Positions 25,990 through 31,976 of a stretch of 64,000 nt of DNA are shown here, piece after piece. A program made the position numbers and the translations under genes. The notes under the pieces were generated by a model that worked only from the letters and a program-made list of their open reading frames with translations, ran no database searches and had not been told where the DNA came from. Positions within the stretch are counted from its first letter, which is position 1. Each line of letters starts with the position of its first letter. Source of the stretch: a virus. The stretch lies in the IMG/VR virus record IMGVR_UViG_3300044712_000499, positions 1-64,000 of that record. The stretch is one strand, 5' to 3'.

Positions 25990-26687
25990 TTCATTATTTG
26001 ATTTAGTATTTCTCTTTCCTCAGTACTTAAAATTTCGTATAGCTTTTGCGGGTCTTCCCTCTCCTTGATCTTCTTACACCAAAAGTCAACACGATTCAGG
26101 TTTTGCTTGCTCTTAATATCGAATACTACTGCATCATCCACAATCTTACTCGTCTGCACATGTGGTTTGATAGCTAAAGTAACAAGCCCGTCAAGCCCCC
26201 AGTTCTTATCTTTAGTCCATGGTCGCCAGTCAACCTTGTCAAGCACGCTAGAGCTTATAGTCTTGCACACTCCTAGCATACTCTTTCCTGTGAATTTAAC
26301 CATGTCTCCTTTGTATATCCCTGCCGTGCCAAAGAAATAGATGTTCTGTACTCCTACTAAGTCATAGCCTTTCTGTACTTCTGTATTTATTCTTTGGTAG
26401 GTTTCTGTACTCATAACATTGTCGGAACCCAAAATCATGCAATAGTCTACTTTTATTGACCTCATATAAGCCATGGCACGGTTGTATTTCTCTGAAACGG
26501 GGTAGTTCTCCTGTTCTATGTGTACTATATGCCCGTTTTCACATATCCCTTTGTCCTCTGAGCCACTTACTACCACTGCGGGTATGTATGTCTCGGTTTC
26601 ACGTCTTAAACGGTTCACAGACTCCACCCACAAGCTCAAAATGAGAGGTCTATTATGGTTAGCGCAAATAAGTCCCAATGTTTTCAT
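25986..26687 (-). CDS. Glycosyltransferase-like protein
   Basis: The 233-residue protein begins MKTLGLICANHNRPLI; this ATG overlaps the stop of the upstream membrane gene (TAATG), which decides the start over one 19 codons earlier. The segments YIPAVVVSGSED, DYCMILGSDNV and WGLDGLVTLAI follow the GT-A pattern, with SDN in the place of the metal-binding DxD. The acceptor is unknown. It belongs to the same operon as the GroES-like and other small genes. Confidence 0.65.
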   Translation of the reverse strand: MKTLGLICANHNRPLILSLWVESVNRLRRETETYIPAVVVSGSEDKGICENGHIVHIEQENYPVSEKYNRAMAYMRSIKVDYCMILGSDNVMSTETYQRINTEVQKGYDLVGVQNIYFFGTAGIYKGDMVKFTGKSMLGVCKTISSSVLDKVDWRPWTKDKNWGLDGLVTLAIKPHVQTSKIVDDAVVFDIKSKQNLNRVDFWCKKIKEREDPQKLYEILSTEEREILNQIMK

Positions 26688-26848
26688 TATCCTTTTGGTA
26701 TAAAGAAAGTCCACGTCTTTGCCTGTGGATGCTCGGCTCTCCAAAACTTATATTTAATAAAGCCAACTCCGAAAACCAAAGAAGCAATGGCAAGAACTAG
26801 TCCTACCACAAGCATATTATACTTTAATTTTTGAAAAAACTTTTTCAT
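26687..26848 (-). CDS. Small single-pass membrane protein
   Basis: The 53-residue protein has a basic N-terminus (MKKFFQKLKYN), one transmembrane segment (residues about 12-30) and a polar C-terminal region ending TWTFFIPKG. Its stop overlaps the glycosyltransferase start. A TATCTTTG box and an AAACAAGAGA leader lie upstream. It could anchor or partner the glycosyltransferase. Confidence 0.55.
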   Translation of the reverse strand: MKKFFQKLKYNMLVVGLVLAIASLVFGVGFIKYKFWRAEHPQAKTWTFFIPKG

Positions 26849-26891
26849 CGCCCGTTAAAGATTAAATTATTACTTATTCTCTTGTTTCTTG

Positions 26892-26899
26892 CAAAGATA
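26892..26899 (-). promoter_or_regulatory. Promoter -7 box for the glycosyltransferase-GroES operon
   Basis: TATCTTTG on the minus strand is followed by GAAACAAGAGA and the membrane-protein ATG 44 bases downstream. Confidence 0.6.
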
Positions 26900-26929
26900 G
26901 TATAGATTAATTAGAAATACAAATTTATT

Positions 26930-27712
26930 TTAACCTTTGGTGGTTTCAAGTAATTCAAATTGTTCTATAACTTTAAATATCTGTAACGCAACGCCTGGTA
27001 CTATCGCATTGCCATAAGCCTTTATAGATTCTCTTCTCCATTCTGAAACGGTAATTCCGTCCATTGCGGTGGAAACCCCATCATTGTTGCTAACAACGTC
27101 GGATTCGGATATACGGTACGCTTCTTGAAACCTATTCTGTAGTTCAGAAAATGTTTTAATTGACTTTTCCACCTTTCTCTGTTTAGTGCAGACTTTGGTG
27201 TGCTCCCTTTCCAATCGCTTGTTGTTGGAGTAGGCAATAAACCATACCCTATCTCTGCTATGGGGGGCATCAACGGCACAAGCTGGAAGTATAATCGGTT
27301 GTACGACGTACCCTTGAAGTTCCAGGTCAGTACACACCTGCTCGAATACCAATCCCCCGTTCCAATTAACAATTCCATAAACATTTTCTCCCACAACCCA
27401 AACCGGTTCAATCTGCTTAATAACTTCAAGCATTCGAGGCCAGAGATGGCGGTTATCATTCGTGCCCTCTCTTTTTCCCGTTTGGCTAAAGGGTTGGCAT
27501 GGAAACCCTCCGGTAAGTATGTCAATTCTTCCTCGGTGAATAGAGAAGTCTGTTTTTGTGATGTCTCCATAACTTATTGCATTAGGCCAGTAATATTTTA
27601 AAACTTTTCGTCCAAATTCATTCCATTCACAATGAAACACATTATTCCATCCCATCCATTGAGCAGCCATATCAAATCCGCCAATCCCGCTAAAGAGTGA
27701 ACCATGTCTCAT
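26930..27712 (-). CDS. dcm: DNA (cytosine-5) methyltransferase
   Basis: The 260-residue protein has the C5-methyltransferase motifs in order: SLFSGIGGFD for S-adenosylmethionine binding (residues 5-14), GGFPCQPFS with catalytic Cys72, GENVYGI with the ENV motif near 109-111, HSRDRVWFIAY, and a C-terminal ESIKAYGNAIVP. It is short, with a small target-recognition region, but looks complete. Phages use such enzymes to protect DNA from restriction. A second conserved-looking gene lies inside it in another frame. A long structured leader precedes it. Confidence 0.9.
   Translation of the reverse strand: MRHGSLFSGIGGFDMAAQWMGWNNVFHCEWNEFGRKVLKYYWPNAISYGDITKTDFSIHRGRIDILTGGFPCQPFSQTGKREGTNDNRHLWPRMLEVIKQIEPVWVVGENVYGIVNWNGGLVFEQVCTDLELQGYVVQPIILPACAVDAPHSRDRVWFIAYSNNKRLEREHTKVCTKQRKVEKSIKTFSELQNRFQEAYRISESDVVSNNDGVSTAMDGITVSEWRRESIKAYGNAIVPGVALQIFKVIEQFELLETTKG
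27022..27570 (-). CDS. Overlapping gene nested within the cytosine methyltransferase
   Basis: The 182-residue frame lies wholly inside the methyltransferase gene on the same strand, in a different frame. It is unlikely to be a shadow. It starts METSQKQTSLFTEEELTYLP, contains YGLLPTPTTSDWKGS and ends LLATMMGFPPQWTELPF. I recall proteins with LPTPT.SD and MGFP..WT.LP that accompany cytosine methyltransferases in Bacteroidota and phages. It may shape target recognition or be a partner protein. A database search would settle whether the frame is conserved. Confidence 0.55.
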   Translation of the reverse strand: METSQKQTSLFTEEELTYLPEGFHANPLAKREKERARMITAISGLECLKLLSRLNRFGLWEKMFMELLIGTGDWYSSRCVLTWNFKGTSYNRLYFQLVPLMPPIAEIGYGLLPTPTTSDWKGSTPKSALNRERWKSQLKHFLNYRIGFKKRTVYPNPTLLATMMGFPPQWTELPFQNGEENL

Positions 27713-27789
27713 ACCTCCAAAAGTAAATCAAATTAATTAAATATCCAAATCTTTAGTAGGTTTTGTTTTAAACTTTAGCGGGTTTGCTC

Positions 27790-28266
27790 ATAAAAGAGCA
27801 TAGTATGGGCTTTTGTTTTGCATTTGGTTTCTCTCAATTTTGAATCTTTTAACTCTCATCCGAGAACCAAAGAAGAATCTGCTATTGTTTCGCTCAACTC
27901 TGGGTGGTAGGCATAGTCCCCCTTACCCCCACAGCCTTTATGCCATGGAAGTAGCCTACCACCCGTCGTCTCGCTTACAACCCTTCATCTTGTAATATCC
28001 TTCATACTACCGAAAACAAAAACCCGACCTCTACTGGCTCGATTGTTAATGTTTTTGATACCGTAACAATTATGGTATCCCGCTTATGTGGTGGCTTGGC
28101 GGGCTCATCGCCACCTAAAGATTATATGAGTTATGGGAAATGAAAAAGAGGGAGGACTTTATTTGCACATGATGTAAGACTGCGATTCGATGACCGCTTA
28201 CCTCCCTCTATTTGAAATACAAATTTACTCAAATTAATCATCATGTGCAAATATTTTGACTTAATT
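27790..28266 (-). ncRNA. Long structured leader upstream of the methyltransferase
   Basis: A minus-strand transcript from the TATCTTTG box at 28272-28279 would run about 550 bases to the methyltransferase start. It contains an 11-bp perfect stem (27902-27912 with 27954-27964), a GATACC/GGTATC hairpin (28057-28079), a GGTGGC/GCCACC hairpin (28090-28115), and two interleaved repeats: an 8-bp pair (28148-28155 with 28201-28208) and a 14-bp pair (28161-28174 with 28239-28252). Repeats in this order form a pseudoknot or exclude one another. The family is unknown. A regulatory leader or separate RNA is inferred. No convincing gene is seen in this stretch. Confidence 0.55.
28148..28252. repeat. Interleaved inverted repeats (8 bp and 14 bp)
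   Basis: GAGGGAGG (28148-28155) pairs with CCTCCCTC (28201-28208), and ATTTGCACATGATG (28161-28174) pairs with CATCATGTGCAAAT (28239-28252). One arm of each lies inside the other. On the minus strand the 8-bp stem is followed by TTTTTC, so it could act as a terminator blocked by the longer stem. Confidence 0.7.
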
Positions 28267-28271
28267 CTCCG

Positions 28272-28279
28272 CAAAGATA
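28272..28279 (-). promoter_or_regulatory. Promoter -7 box for the methyltransferase leader
   Basis: TATCTTTG on the minus strand diverges from the plus-strand promoter at 28315-28345, about 60 bases away. Confidence 0.55.
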
Positions 28280-28314
28280 ATACTTTTTTTGAATATAAAA
28301 AATCCGCCAAAGAC

Positions 28315-28345
28315 TTGCACGATAATTTTATTATAATTATCTTTG
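28315..28345 (+). promoter_or_regulatory. Promoter for the plus-strand RNA island
   Basis: TTGC at 28315 is followed after 20 bases by TATCTTTG at 28338-28345. This is one of the best Bacteroidota-type promoters in the window. Confidence 0.75.
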
Positions 28346-28364
28346 TATTGAATACAACAATATG

Positions 28365-28435
28365 CCCCTCGGTTGAAACGGGGTTAATTACTAACCGATT
28401 TTTTGCTGATTACAAGGATGAAGTTTACCGAGGGG
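28365..28435 (+). ncRNA. Hairpin leader before the 86-residue gene
   Basis: CCCCTCGGT (28365-28373) pairs perfectly with ACCGAGGGG (28427-28435), enclosing a GGTTA/TAACC hairpin (28382-28396). The structure starts about 20 bases after the promoter and ends 29 bases before the ATG of the next gene, as expected of a cis-acting leader. The family is unknown. Confidence 0.5.
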
Positions 28436-28464
28436 TTCTTTGAAAGTTATTAACTCTATATATT

Positions 28465-28725
28465 ATGTGGATTACTTTACCGGTTCTTTGGGCAGACGAT
28501 GATTGGGAAAGGAAAGAAGACCTTGGGCAGGACGTGGAATACCACGAAGACGACCTGAGTATAAATGTCAATAGTATCACTGCCTATCATAAAGATGATG
28601 AGGGAACCTTAATGCTCAGACTTAATAATGGTGACGTTTTTAGATCAAGGATTAAGTTTGAGTCCTTTGTTGCCCTTCTTAATGATTGTAATGTACAGGT
28701 AGAGTTAAAGTACACAGATAACTAA
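28465..28725 (+). CDS. Small acidic protein in the RNA island
   Basis: The 86-residue protein begins with MWITLPVLWADDDWER. It has a long acidic stretch (EYHEDDLSINVNSITAYHKD) and then LRLNNGDVFRSRIKFESFV, a pattern like small regulatory proteins that present an NG turn. No family is recognised. It is the only clear coding gene in a plus-strand unit that otherwise carries structured RNA, so the protein and RNAs may act together. Confidence 0.5.
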   Translation: MWITLPVLWADDDWERKEDLGQDVEYHEDDLSINVNSITAYHKDDEGTLMLRLNNGDVFRSRIKFESFVALLNDCNVQVELKYTDN

Positions 28726-28741
28726 GTTCTTTTTTTCTTTT

Positions 28742-28957
28742 GCAGTAGTGTGTGCCGATGGGTCGGCAAAGGGGAACACTCTGGGTAACACGGTGAGTTA
28801 AGCGATTAGTAACCGTATCTTCAATAATTCATAGACCCTCTTCTCGTTGTGTGTGATATAGTCCGCTACGACTATGACTTAGAGAAGTAATTTCCGAGAC
28901 TGCTACAGGATATGCAGCACAGCAATGTGGTACGGAATCACGCAAATGCAAGCAATT
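28742..28957 (+). ncRNA. Structured non-coding RNA with terminator
   Basis: At least four nested hairpins are visible in order. They are AGTGT/ACACT enclosing GCCGA/TCGGC (28747-28780); ACGGT/ACCGT (28790-28816); CTTCTC/GAGAAG enclosing ATAGTC/GACTAT (28840-28887); and TTCCG/CGGAA enclosing CTGC/GCAG (28892-28937). A strong terminator follows at once. There is no open frame across it. It matches no RNA family I can name: it lacks tRNA, tmRNA and RNase P signatures. It is probably transcribed from the promoter at 28315, with the small gene upstream. Confidence 0.65.
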
Positions 28958-28992
28958 AAAAAGGCTACTCTTTCGGGTAGCCTTTCTTTTTA
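28958..28992 (+). terminator. Strong intrinsic terminator after the structured RNA
   Basis: AAAGGCTAC and GTAGCCTTT form a 9-bp stem (28960-28985) with a TTTCGG-containing loop, followed by a T-rich tract. It separates the plus-strand RNA from the convergent exonuclease gene, whose stop codon overlaps the T tract. Confidence 0.85.
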
Positions 28993-29904
28993 TCTAGCTG
29001 TTGGCATCATTATTCCTGATTTACACTTTAGTGGGGTATCCACCTTACGACTACGGCAGATAGCACCACAGTCTTTGCACCTAAAGGCTAAGTACCTATT
29101 AACAGATGTAGAGTAGTGACCGCACTCATCAATATTAGTTGAACCGCAAGTAGGACAAGATGGTTCTATTGACTCCTGGTAGATAGCCATGTTAGGATGA
29201 GACTTTATATAAGGTCTTAGGAATACGTATGCTTCTTCTTCAAGTAGTACGTCCTTCTTATTGTAGGTTAGCATCTCCTGTAATCTTTCCGGTACTCCCT
29301 GCATACAATCAAGCCATAGTTGATATTCTGTATGAATCTTTCTGTCGTGCAATAGAAGTTCGCTTATGTAGTCTAGTTTGTTGGACGCAAACCTGAAGTT
29401 CTGTTGTGCTATTGTAAGTGTATCTATGGTGCGGTATGGTGATGGTGGTGCAAGTTTATTAACAATGAAGCGAGTCTGCGCCTTAGGGATATCAAATCGG
29501 TTTATGTTGTGACCTATAACTACATCGCATTGATCTAAAAACTTCCACAGTTCTCTTGCTATGCGTGAGTCATCTCTATTTACAGCCTCTTCGGGAGTGA
29601 CAACAGACCCATAGACCTTAGAATCAAATAACCACTTCCATGAGTAGGATAACATGAACCAATCATTGATTACCTGCTCATAACCTATCCTTTGCTTCCA
29701 TGTACCCCATACGTTAACCTGCATAGGGCTAGTCTCGATATCTAAGATACCTACTTTAGGTTGTTTTGTTTCCCAAAATCTTTTCTTTCTTTCGTAGCGT
29801 CTGAGTGTTTCGGCTGTAATGCCAAAGTGTTGGAGTGTTTCTGTTTCGCCATTTTCATTTAAGAAGGCAAGTACTTTTTCTAGATATTCTATGCTTACAG
29901 CCAT
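28990..29904 (-). CDS. DnaQ-like 3'-5' exonuclease with C-terminal zinc ribbon
   Basis: The 304-residue protein has an N-terminal helical region (residues 1-45) and then an exonuclease core. VGILDIETSP gives the first two acidic residues, VIGHNINRFDIPKAQTRF the second motif, and YNKKDVLLEEE the third. The C-terminal 70 residues carry CPTCGS and CKDCGAICRS, a zinc ribbon. DnaQ-fold nucleases proofread or trim DNA and RNA. No polymerase domain is present. It follows the small gene at 29904 with a one-base overlap. Confidence 0.75.
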   Translation of the reverse strand: MAVSIEYLEKVLAFLNENGETETLQHFGITAETLRRYERKKRFWETKQPKVGILDIETSPMQVNVWGTWKQRIGYEQVINDWFMLSYSWKWLFDSKVYGSVVTPEEAVNRDDSRIARELWKFLDQCDVVIGHNINRFDIPKAQTRFIVNKLAPPSPYRTIDTLTIAQQNFRFASNKLDYISELLLHDRKIHTEYQLWLDCMQGVPERLQEMLTYNKKDVLLEEEAYVFLRPYIKSHPNMAIYQESIEPSCPTCGSTNIDECGHYSTSVNRYLAFRCKDCGAICRSRKVDTPLKCKSGIMMPTAR

Positions 29905-30209
29905 TATTTATTTTTTTGGTTAGTAGATTTAATCTTTAGCGGGTGTATGAGATCGTCTATGACGGTTAACTCTTTCTTCCAGTCATCTTCAAAATGGCTT
30001 GTACGCCTATCCCTAAACAGTTTTTCGTCACTCATTCTACGAGAGTAACCTTTTGTATAGGCTACAGAGTAAACGCCCTCTAAAGTGTTATTTACTATCT
30101 CTGTTGTGGGGTTCGTTTTAACTATCCTATCAGCTACAGCTACAAGGTAGTCCTTTGGCAGGGTATGAGGTCTCTTGACCTTTCCTTTTGACTTCTTCTT
30201 TTTCGACAT
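29904..30209 (-). CDS. Basic protein of unknown function
   Basis: The 101-residue protein is very basic at the N-terminus (MSKKKKSKGKVKRPHTLPKD) and helical after that, ending in a lysine-rich tail. The basic ends suggest nucleic-acid binding. An AAATCAAGAGAT leader precedes the start. An exact dispersed repeat lies inside at 29934-29943. Confidence 0.5.
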   Translation of the reverse strand: MSKKKKSKGKVKRPHTLPKDYLVAVADRIVKTNPTTEIVNNTLEGVYSVAYTKGYSRRMSDEKLFRDRRTSHFEDDWKKELTVIDDLIHPLKIKSTNQKNK

Positions 30210-30264
30210 ATCTCTTGATTTTTGACAAATGTACTAACAATAAGTGATTTATCCAAAACTTTTG

Positions 30265-30338
30265 TTGCTTTTTATGAAAAACATTTACTTTCTGTGAAAA
30301 TTATTTAAAAAACACTTGCTTTTATGAAAAACATTTAC
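30265..30338 (+). repeat. Direct repeat in the divergent promoter region
   Basis: TTGCTTTTATGAAAAACATTTAC occurs as a 24-base version at 30265-30288 (one extra T) and a 23-base version at 30316-30338. The second copy supplies the -33 TTGC of the promoter for the first plus-strand early gene. The copies could be tandem promoters or operator sites. Confidence 0.65.
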
Positions 30339-30346
30339 GACCTTTG
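30316..30346 (+). promoter_or_regulatory. Promoter of the early plus-strand operon
   Basis: TTGC at 30316 is followed after 20 bases by GACCTTTG at 30339-30346. It is followed by TTTGTAAAAAATATATTG ending one base before the ATG; a near copy (two changes) precedes the gene at 31267. Confidence 0.6.
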
Positions 30347-30361
30347 TAAAAAATATATTGT

Positions 30362-30664
30362 ATGACAACCGAACTACAAGAATTAAAGTTCATAGACTAC
30401 GCAAAGACCTTCAACCAGAAGTTAACCTTTGCCCTGCTAAAGATAGGAGACTGTAAAGAGATAAGTGAGGAAGAAGAATTATTACTTAAGGAGGTTTTCA
30501 GAATCCAGTGGTTCGGTAACTATCCCCTTTTTGTGACTAAACTTGCACTAGAGCAACAAACGGTAAGCCAAACTGGCTTGTTCGACTGCAATTCTGTCAG
30601 TACAACCGATGAAACCGCCAATGGCATGACTGTTGCTTATACTCCGACAGAACCAACAATTTAA
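30362..30664 (+). CDS. First gene of the plus-strand early operon
   Basis: The 100-residue protein is helical and acidic (KIGDCKEISEEEELLLKEVF) with a polar C-terminus rich in Thr. The ATG is about 15 bases from the promoter, so the transcript has almost no leader. Being first after the divergent promoter suggests an early host-takeover or regulatory role, which is only an inference. Confidence 0.55.
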   Translation: MTTELQELKFIDYAKTFNQKLTFALLKIGDCKEISEEEELLLKEVFRIQWFGNYPLFVTKLALEQQTVSQTGLFDCNSVSTTDETANGMTVAYTPTEPTI

Positions 30665-30668
30665 AGAG

Positions 30669-30962
30669 ATGATTAAGAAGTATAGATTTGCAGACAGAAC
30701 AAATGATGATCTAGCCCAGGTATTTGATGATTTCTTTGGGTGGCCTTTCGCCTCTAGTTACAGCGTGAACGGTAGGCTGGTCAATACGGATGACTACGAA
30801 ATTCGACCTAAGAAGCACACCATTGAACGTAAGATTAAGGAAGCCGAGCAAAGACTTGAATCCTTAAAAACCCAGAAAAAGAATTGGGAGAGAACATGGG
30901 ACGAACAGAAGAAACAGATAGAAGACGAGATATTTGACTTACAGAAGAAACTTTCAACATAA
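30669..30962 (+). CDS. Coiled-coil protein of unknown function
   Basis: The protein has 97 residues from MIKKYRFADRTNDDL; the earlier in-frame start overlaps the preceding gene by 32 bases. Residues 55-95 form a charged coiled coil (IERKIKEAEQRLESLKTQKK). The N-terminal half contains aromatic residues (FDDFFGWPFASSYS). Confidence 0.5.
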   Translation: MIKKYRFADRTNDDLAQVFDDFFGWPFASSYSVNGRLVNTDDYEIRPKKHTIERKIKEAEQRLESLKTQKKNWERTWDEQKKQIEDEIFDLQKKLST

Positions 30963-30979
30963 TTTAAAAACAAGATAAG

Positions 30980-31129
30980 ATGGCAACAGAAGAAGAACGG
31001 CTTCAACAAGCTAGAGACGAAGAATTAAGAGAACGTGCAGTAGCCTTTGCAAGAGACTTCCGCAAGGAGGGAGCTAAGGAACTTATAGCAGAAGCAAAAA
31101 TTATCTACAAATACCTTAAAAACGGGTAG
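30980..31129 (+). CDS. Small helical protein (49 aa)
   Basis: The protein is highly charged and helical throughout (MATEEERLQQARDEELRERA) and ends KIIYKYLKNG. An AAAAACAAGATAAG leader lies before the ATG. It continues the operon begun at 30362 and is closed by the terminator at 31176. Confidence 0.5.
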   Translation: MATEEERLQQARDEELRERAVAFARDFRKEGAKELIAEAKIIYKYLKNG

Positions 31130-31164
31130 TGGATTTAAAACAAGAGAACCCAAAAACAAGAGAC

Positions 31165-31218
31165 ATGACGACAGAGAGGGGGTTGGAAACTTCCCCCTTT
31201 TTTAATACCATTTTGTAA
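31165..31218 (+). other. Possible leader peptide overlapping a terminator
   Basis: A 17-codon frame (MTTERGLETSPFFNTIL) begins right after an AAAAACAAGAGAC leader and translates across the hairpin and T tract of the terminator at 31176-31205. This layout is that of an attenuator controlled by translation. It could also be chance, since the leader motif alone may direct a short readthrough. Confidence 0.3.
31176..31205 (+). terminator. Intrinsic terminator of the early operon
   Basis: GGGGG and CCCCC form a stem around TTGGAAACTT, followed by TTTTTT. It lies about 50 bases after the 49-residue gene. Confidence 0.75.
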
Positions 31219-31266
31219 GTCACGTTTTACACCATTTGAATTTTTGTAAAAGATATACTGCCTTAT

Positions 31267-31530
31267 ATGATACGACAAGAAAGAAGAAGTTCGCTGAGAG
31301 AGATGACCAAAGAGATAAGTAAGTTTGAAAAGACTGGACTTTATAAGTCTATGGTGGGTTATTTCAATAAACTCCCCAAAGATCAATATGAACTACTAGA
31401 AAAGGGAACGCACGAAAACCCGCTAAAGCAAAACGAGTTTAACGGTTTCATGCGTCTTATGAAAGGTTATATAGAGTTACAGACTAGAGCTGACTATCTA
31501 AGGTCACTCAGAGTAGGCGAAAAGCACTGA
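31267..31530 (+). CDS. Small basic protein of unknown function
   Basis: The 87-residue protein is basic and helical (IRQERRSSLREMTKEISKFE). The upstream TTTGTAAAAGATATACTG matches the element before 30362 in 16 of 18 positions. Its 3' end overlaps the convergent GroES-like gene by 27 bases. An exact dispersed repeat (31429-31438) lies in frame. Confidence 0.5.
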   Translation: MIRQERRSSLREMTKEISKFEKTGLYKSMVGYFNKLPKDQYELLEKGTHENPLKQNEFNGFMRLMKGYIELQTRADYLRSLRVGEKH

Positions 31531-31782
31531 ACTTTCCGGTAATAAAAAATAGTCCGTAGAATCGTCGTCTACATTAAATTTTGTTGCTGACAGTCTAGGG
31601 TAAAGAACTATCATTCCTTCTTTGATGGTTTCACAGGCAGACCCCGTTAGGATTACCTTACCACTTAATGTATCATTCTTTGTTACTTGCACCGGAGCGA
31701 TTATACCGCTAGGCCGAACTGTTTCGACCTTATCCAACTGCTGTAAAATCAATTTTGTAGGAAGTACTAAGCCACGTCTCAT
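31504..31782 (-). CDS. GroES-like (Cpn10) protein
   Basis: The 92-residue protein has the length and order of GroES. VLPTKLILQQLDKVE is the first strand pair, SGIIAPVQVTKNDTLSGKV the mobile-loop region and turn, IKEGMIVLYPRLSATKF the central strands, and FLLPESSVLFAY the last strand. Phage GroES proteins replace the host co-chaperonin for capsid folding. It faces opposite to its neighbours, with its own TATCTTTG box and AAAACAAGAGA leader. It may pair with the double-length candidate at 24528. Confidence 0.6.
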   Translation of the reverse strand: MRRGLVLPTKLILQQLDKVETVRPSGIIAPVQVTKNDTLSGKVILTGSACETIKEGMIVLYPRLSATKFNVDDDSTDYFLLPESSVLFAYSE

Positions 31783-31804
31783 GTTTCTCTTGTTTTAGTT
31801 TTGA

Positions 31805-31812
31805 CAAAGATA
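31805..31812 (-). promoter_or_regulatory. Promoter -7 box for the GroES-like gene
   Basis: TATCTTTG on the minus strand is followed by AAAACAAGAGA and the ATG at 31782. It is divergent from the promoter at 31835. Confidence 0.6.
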
Positions 31813-31834
31813 CTTAAAATTCTTGTTTATTTGT

Positions 31835-31865
31835 TTTGAAAAGTCAATTTGTTTATTTATCTTTG
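31835..31865 (+). promoter_or_regulatory. Promoter for the radical-SAM and glycosylation operon
   Basis: TTTG at 31835-31838 is followed after 19 bases by TATCTTTG at 31858-31865. An ATTACAAGAGAG leader then precedes the ATG at 31884. Confidence 0.75.
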
Positions 31866-31883
31866 AATAAAATTACAAGAGAG

Positions 31884-31976
31884 ATGACAACAAATCAATT
31901 CTATGATGACAATAAGGAGTGGATACTGCTCTTTGGTGTTTTGGTGGTAGCTACTTTGATAATGTGGTTTGCATGA
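31884..31976 (+). CDS. Short single-pass membrane peptide (30 aa)
   Basis: The peptide (MTTNQFYDDNKEWILLFGVL and onward) has a polar N-terminus and one hydrophobic segment of about 18 residues ending FA. Its stop overlaps the start of the radical-SAM gene (ATGA). A good promoter and leader directly in front support translation. It may be a membrane anchor or only a coupling leader for the next gene. Confidence 0.5.
   Translation: MTTNQFYDDNKEWILLFGVLVVATLIMWFA

Noticed and set aside
27813-27995. A 60-residue plus-strand open frame in the structured leader.
   Set aside because: It lies across the 11-bp stem, has unlikely composition, no leader and no promoter on that strand.
28120-28215. The GAGGGAGG/CCTCCCTC stem with an inner GATTCGAT resembles a tRNA acceptor and T loop.
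   Set aside because: There is no anticodon arm, no five-base T stem and no D arm, and the arms alternate with another repeat. No tRNA was found anywhere in the window.
28243-28443. A 66-residue plus-strand open frame.
   Set aside because: It starts upstream of the plus-strand promoter at 28315, spans the divergent promoters and overlaps the RNA stem, so it is probably chance.
28849-28875. GATATAGTCC resembles the conserved S segment of group I introns.
   Set aside because: The flanking bases form a local ATAGTC/GACTAT hairpin instead of the required long-range P7 pairing, no interrupted gene flanks it, and there is no endonuclease gene inside.
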